Source: JAAYDY01 sp964500225 (GTDB taxonomy: Bacteria > Planctomycetota > Phycisphaerae > FEN-1346 > JAACEH01). From it: 64,000 bases of DNA. Below the pieces are notes generated by a model that worked only from the letters and a program-made list of their open reading frames with translations, ran no database searches and was not told the origin of the DNA. Location of the stretch: positions 13,123 through 77,122 of the forward strand of contig CAZCOA010000008.1 of the NCBI GenBank assembly GCA_964500225.1, in the 5' to 3' direction. How positions within the stretch are numbered: the stretch's first letter is position 1; every line of letters begins with the position of its first letter. Positions 61,392 to 64,000 of this stretch are shown here, one piece after another. Position numbers and translations under genes: made by a program.

Positions 61392-62504
61392 TCATTGCGG
61401 CGCGGGACCGATGCTCGGCCCATCCATCATCTGAAGCTGCACCACGACGTTCTCGGGGACCAGTTGACCGCCGAGCATCCGGTCCAGCATGTCGGCCGTG
61501 CGAGCGGCGGTCTCCTCGACATTGTCCATGACGGCCGCCACAGGCGGACACCACGGCGGCTCGTCGGTGCGTCCGTGGTAGTTGAAGACGGCCACCGAGA
61601 CGTCCTGCGGCACGCGGAACGGGGCCGTCGGATACCGCGCGACGAACTCCTTCCAGAGGCCGACATAGCCGAAGACCATGGCGGTGGGCCTGTTCCTGAG
61701 CTTCAGCAGCGGCGCGAAGAGGTTGGCCTCCTGCTTCGTGGCGACGTAATAGACGGGGACGGCACACTGATCGAGCAGGCCTCGGCCACGGAGGAAGTCG
61801 ATCCAGCCGTTCACTCGCGACTCGCCGAAACCGAGCCGCTCGTCGTAGGCGGGATAGATGAGACAGAGGTTGCGGTGACCGAGATCGGCCAGCGCGGCGG
61901 CAATGCGCTGCGCGGCGGCGTACTCGTCGAATAACAGCAGGGGAAAAGCCATATCGGGTATTCGGCGGTTGAAGACCAGGACCGGAAACCGGTGCTGGCG
62001 GAGCAGATGCAGCGTCAGCAGATTCTCGGCATTGACGCCCACGGCCAGTGCGGCGCCGAAATCGTCCAGGAGCAGCCGCTCGACGAACTCCTGTTGTCCG
62101 GCGATGGGCCACGGCACAACGCGGATGTCGATGTGGCGATCGGCGGCCCGAGGCGGCAGGTGAGTCTCGAACAAGTCGTGATGATGATACCGCAGGGGCA
62201 GGACGGACTCGGGAACCAGCAGGGCGACGCGCCGATGCACGTCGTCGGACCGCATGTCCCGCAGCAGAGTGCGAGCCCGTTGGGGGGCTTCGGTCTGTAG
62301 GACGGCGGGGCGGCGGGCCCTTGGCTGGATGACGCCGGCGTCGGCCGCCCGGCGCAGGGCCTCGACCAGCGTCACGCGCGAGGCCCCGAAGCGTCGCTCC
62401 AGTTGCCGCACGGTGGGCAACTCGTCGCCCGCGGCCCAGTCGCCGGCGACGATGCAGCGAAGCAGTTGCTCCAGAACGCTCTGAGCTTTGTCGGGCCTGC
62501 TCAC
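61392..62504 (-). CDS. GntR/LacI-like chimeric transcription regulator 3
   Basis: A 370-residue paralogue starting at GTG 62504 after GGGGATGGAGATGG. The winged helix is GDELPTVRQLERRFGASRVT to VIQPRARRPAV; the ligand domain has RVALLVPESVLPLR, ALADLGHRNLCLIYPAYDER and VPQDVSVAVFNYH. The tail is VVVQLQMMDGPSIGPAPQ, with the ending GPAPQ shared with copy 4. A much longer in-frame upstream extension runs antisense through copy 4 and is not credible. The likely role is the same as that of its neighbours, with its own ligand specificity. Confidence 0.88.
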   Translation of the reverse strand: MSRPDKAQSVLEQLLRCIVAGDWAAGDELPTVRQLERRFGASRVTLVEALRRAADAGVIQPRARRPAVLQTEAPQRARTLLRDMRSDDVHRRVALLVPESVLPLRYHHHDLFETHLPPRAADRHIDIRVVPWPIAGQQEFVERLLLDDFGAALAVGVNAENLLTLHLLRQHRFPVLVFNRRIPDMAFPLLLFDEYAAAQRIAAALADLGHRNLCLIYPAYDERLGFGESRVNGWIDFLRGRGLLDQCAVPVYYVATKQEANLFAPLLKLRNRPTAMVFGYVGLWKEFVARYPTAPFRVPQDVSVAVFNYHGRTDEPPWCPPVAAVMDNVEETAARTADMLDRMLGGQLVPENVVVQLQMMDGPSIGPAPQ

Positions 62505-62548
62505 GCGACCATCTCCATCCCCTGCTCTGCACGCGCTTCGACTTATCT

Positions 62549-63658
62549 TCATTGCGGCGCCGGGCCGATGCTGTCGGTCCGGTGCACGTCCATGGGAATA
62601 CGAATACTGGGCGGATGCCAGTCGCCGCGCCAGATGCGGTCGAGCATCTCGATCATGCACTCGATCGAACGCCTCGGATCGTCGTACACGGCCGTCATCG
62701 GCGGACACCACGAGGGCAACCTCGTCCGGTACAGCATGTCGAACGTAGCCATGCTCAGGTCTTCCGGAACCCGCAGCCCCAGGTCGCGGCGCCCCATCAG
62801 GAACCTTTCCAGCAGATACCCGTATCCGAAAACGATGGCGGTCGGGCGGTTCTCCAGCCGCAGCAGCGGGGCAAACAGGTCCACGTCGTCGCGCGGCCGC
62901 ACGTAGTAGAGCGGCATGGTACACTCCCCGAGCAGTCCGGTCTCGGCAAGGTAACCGACCCAGGCGTCGGCGCGCTGCCGCGCCTCGCCGAGCCGGTCGT
63001 CGAAGGCCATGTAAACCATGCACATGTTGCGATGGCCCATCGCCGCCAGCGCCGAGGCAATCTTGCGGACCGCGCCGCGCTCGTCCAGAAGAACCGATGG
63101 GACATCGGTCTCCGGAATGCGGCGGTTAAAGACGACCAGCGGAAAACGCCTGCGTCGCATCTCGTGAACCGTCGGCAGCAGCCATCCGCTCAGCCCGAAC
63201 GCCAAGGCCCCCATGAATCCGCGGCGGATCAACCGTTCGACGAAGCGCGGCTGGTCGCTGGCGGGCCAGGGGACGATCTTGACCGTCATGTTCCTGTCGG
63301 CTGCGGCCTGCGGCAAAAACCGCTCGATAGCCTGGCCGAACGTGAACCGGGGCGGTAGAAACCCCTCAGGTATCAATACGGCAACGCGGCGATGCGCCGG
63401 TATCGCCATGCTCGCGACAAACAATCTCGTCGCCCGGTCGGCAGCCCCCGGAGCTACCGTGGCAAAGTGTCGAGGGGAGACGCGGATCAGCCCCTCGTCG
63501 GTCAATCGCTTCATGGCGGCAAGAATCGTCACGCGAGAAACAGCGAATTCCTTCTCCAGTTGCCGGACGACCGGAAGGCGCTGTCCTTCATCCCAGAGCC
63601 TGTCGGCCAATCGCCGCAGCAACCCGTCGCGCACCAGATCCGCCAGAGTGCGTCTCAC
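62549..63658 (-). CDS. GntR/LacI-like chimeric transcription regulator 4 (promoter-proximal)
   Basis: A 369-residue paralogue, first in the operon, starting at GTG 63658 after GGGAG. The winged helix is GQRLPVVRQLEKEFAVSRVT to LIRVSPRHFATV; the ligand domain has RVAVLIPEGFLPPR, ALAAMGHRNMCMVYMAFDD and VPEDLSMATFDML. The tail is IRIPMDVHRTDSIGPAPQ. A promoter lies 80-110 bases upstream, and a dyad of ACCATG elements sits between it and the start, consistent with autoregulation or cross-regulation within the array. Confidence 0.88.
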   Translation of the reverse strand: MRRTLADLVRDGLLRRLADRLWDEGQRLPVVRQLEKEFAVSRVTILAAMKRLTDEGLIRVSPRHFATVAPGAADRATRLFVASMAIPAHRRVAVLIPEGFLPPRFTFGQAIERFLPQAAADRNMTVKIVPWPASDQPRFVERLIRRGFMGALAFGLSGWLLPTVHEMRRRRFPLVVFNRRIPETDVPSVLLDERGAVRKIASALAAMGHRNMCMVYMAFDDRLGEARQRADAWVGYLAETGLLGECTMPLYYVRPRDDVDLFAPLLRLENRPTAIVFGYGYLLERFLMGRRDLGLRVPEDLSMATFDMLYRTRLPSWCPPMTAVYDDPRRSIECMIEMLDRIWRGDWHPPSIRIPMDVHRTDSIGPAPQ

Positions 63659-63689
63659 CGCAACAACTCCCACCCCCCTTACGACTAAT

Positions 63690-63714
63690 ACCATGTACCA
63701 TGGACACACATGGT
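63690..63714. promoter_or_regulatory. operator-like dyad ACCATGT-N11-ACATGGT
   Basis: ACCATGT (63690-63696) and ACATGGT (63708-63714) are perfect inverted copies; a CCATGG palindrome (63698-63703) lies between them, so ACCATG occurs three times. It lies in the leader of the four-regulator transcript. Confidence 0.55.
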
Positions 63715-63737
63715 GGTATATCGTGGTGGTTCAAAGA

Positions 63738-63766
63738 AGAATACTCTCTTTCGCGGCACCTGTCAA
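63738..63766 (-). promoter_or_regulatory. predicted promoter of the four-regulator operon
   Basis: On the minus strand an exact TTGACA (63761-63766), a 17-base spacer and TATTCT (63738-63743). Transcription is expected to start near 63731. Confidence 0.75.
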
Positions 63767-63897
63767 TCGACGAGGCGGACGCAGGGGGCGGAAACTGTCG
63801 CAAGAGACCGCAGGCGGGCCGCAAGTCGCTGCGCCACAAGGAATTCCACAAGGCCGCATGTCGTGTTTTTTTCGCCTCGGAAATACACTTGTCTTGG

Positions 63898-63926
63898 TTG
63901 CTGGCGACCTGAGCGTGGTTTATACT
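63898..63926 (+). promoter_or_regulatory. predicted promoter of a gene beyond the right edge
   Basis: TTGCTG (63898-63903), a 17-base spacer and TATACT (63921-63926), pointing rightwards. The remaining 74 bases contain CCAGGAGG and no convincing start, so the gene lies mostly outside; being divergent from the regulators, it may be their target. Confidence 0.5.
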
Positions 63927-64000
63927 TGTGGTGCAACGAGGCCAGGAGGCCGACCTGAGGTTTGCAGAGGTAGGTGCAGTTTCCGGGGGTCTCGGGGGGG

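Noticed and set aside
61392..63023. 543-residue version of regulator 3 with a long N-terminal extension.
   Set aside because: The extension is antisense to regulator 4, Arg/Ala-rich and absent from the paralogues; the GTG at 62504 aligns all four proteins.

Overview
The window reads as a GC-rich (roughly two thirds G+C) chromosomal segment of a diderm bacterium, most likely a planctomycete of the Phycisphaerae type. This is an inference from gene content and not from a marker phylogeny. Supporting signs are a Kdo transferase (so an LPS-bearing outer membrane), a 1191-residue SecA with lineage-type insertions, zinc-ribbon membrane proteins of the CxxCGYDL kind, FecR/CHASE2 signalling genes, a secreted protein with a PPC domain, and chimeric GntR/LacI-like regulators next to glycoside hydrolases. 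Promoters are easy to read: many intergenic regions carry TTGACA-like and TATAAT-like boxes 16-18 bases apart, and Shine-Dalgarno sequences decide most starts.

Layout. 1-280: tRNA-Tyr and tRNA-Thr. 370-4207: two exported proteins of unknown role, one with TPRs. 4349-10672: divergent promoters, then secA, waaA and proB. 10677-12429: flavin-reductase-like protein, a strongly promoted 40-residue basic protein, and a membrane protein. 12572-20043: RDD and SpoIIM-like genes converging on a DUF58 / MoxR / DUF4350 / DUF4129 / membrane-protein operon. 20155-25491: a c-type-cytochrome-like protein and the carAB operon, preceded by a 148-base rod-like RNA structure. 25972-30803: an atypical kinase on a nearly leaderless transcript, a GH29 fucosidase under a palindrome-rich promoter, and a PAS-GGDEF-EAL protein broken by one in-frame TGA. 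31175-38070: secreted BPL_N/PPC protein, creatininase-like protein, metallophosphoesterase, VWA protein and rtcB. 38329-45676: porin, small exported protein, two FecR paralogues and a CHASE2 adenylate cyclase. 45813-52580: TetR regulator and a complete RND efflux operon (adaptor, pump, outer-membrane channel). 52619-56483: GH106-like hydrolase and endonuclease III. 56484-57520: about 1 kb without a convincing gene but with a duplicated hairpin repeat and a possible small RNA. 57521-58945: zinc-ribbon membrane protein. 59055-63658: four tandem paralogous GntR-type regulators in one operon. 63659-64000: their promoter and operator, and a divergent promoter firing out of the window.

How parts work together. 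The efflux operon has its own repressor and a plausible operator over its start site. The hydrolases and the GntR array suggest regulated use of fucose/rhamnose-type sugars from complex polysaccharide. The MoxR cluster is the familiar ATPase/VWA-like/membrane module of unknown physiological output.

Items most worth a second look: amplification of a helical module inside SecA together with a cysteine-rich insertion; the 40-residue basic protein with a near-perfect promoter and a perfect terminator; the structured RNA upstream of carA; the TGA-for-Trp interruption in the EAL domain; and the four-regulator array with uniform 43-44-base spacers.
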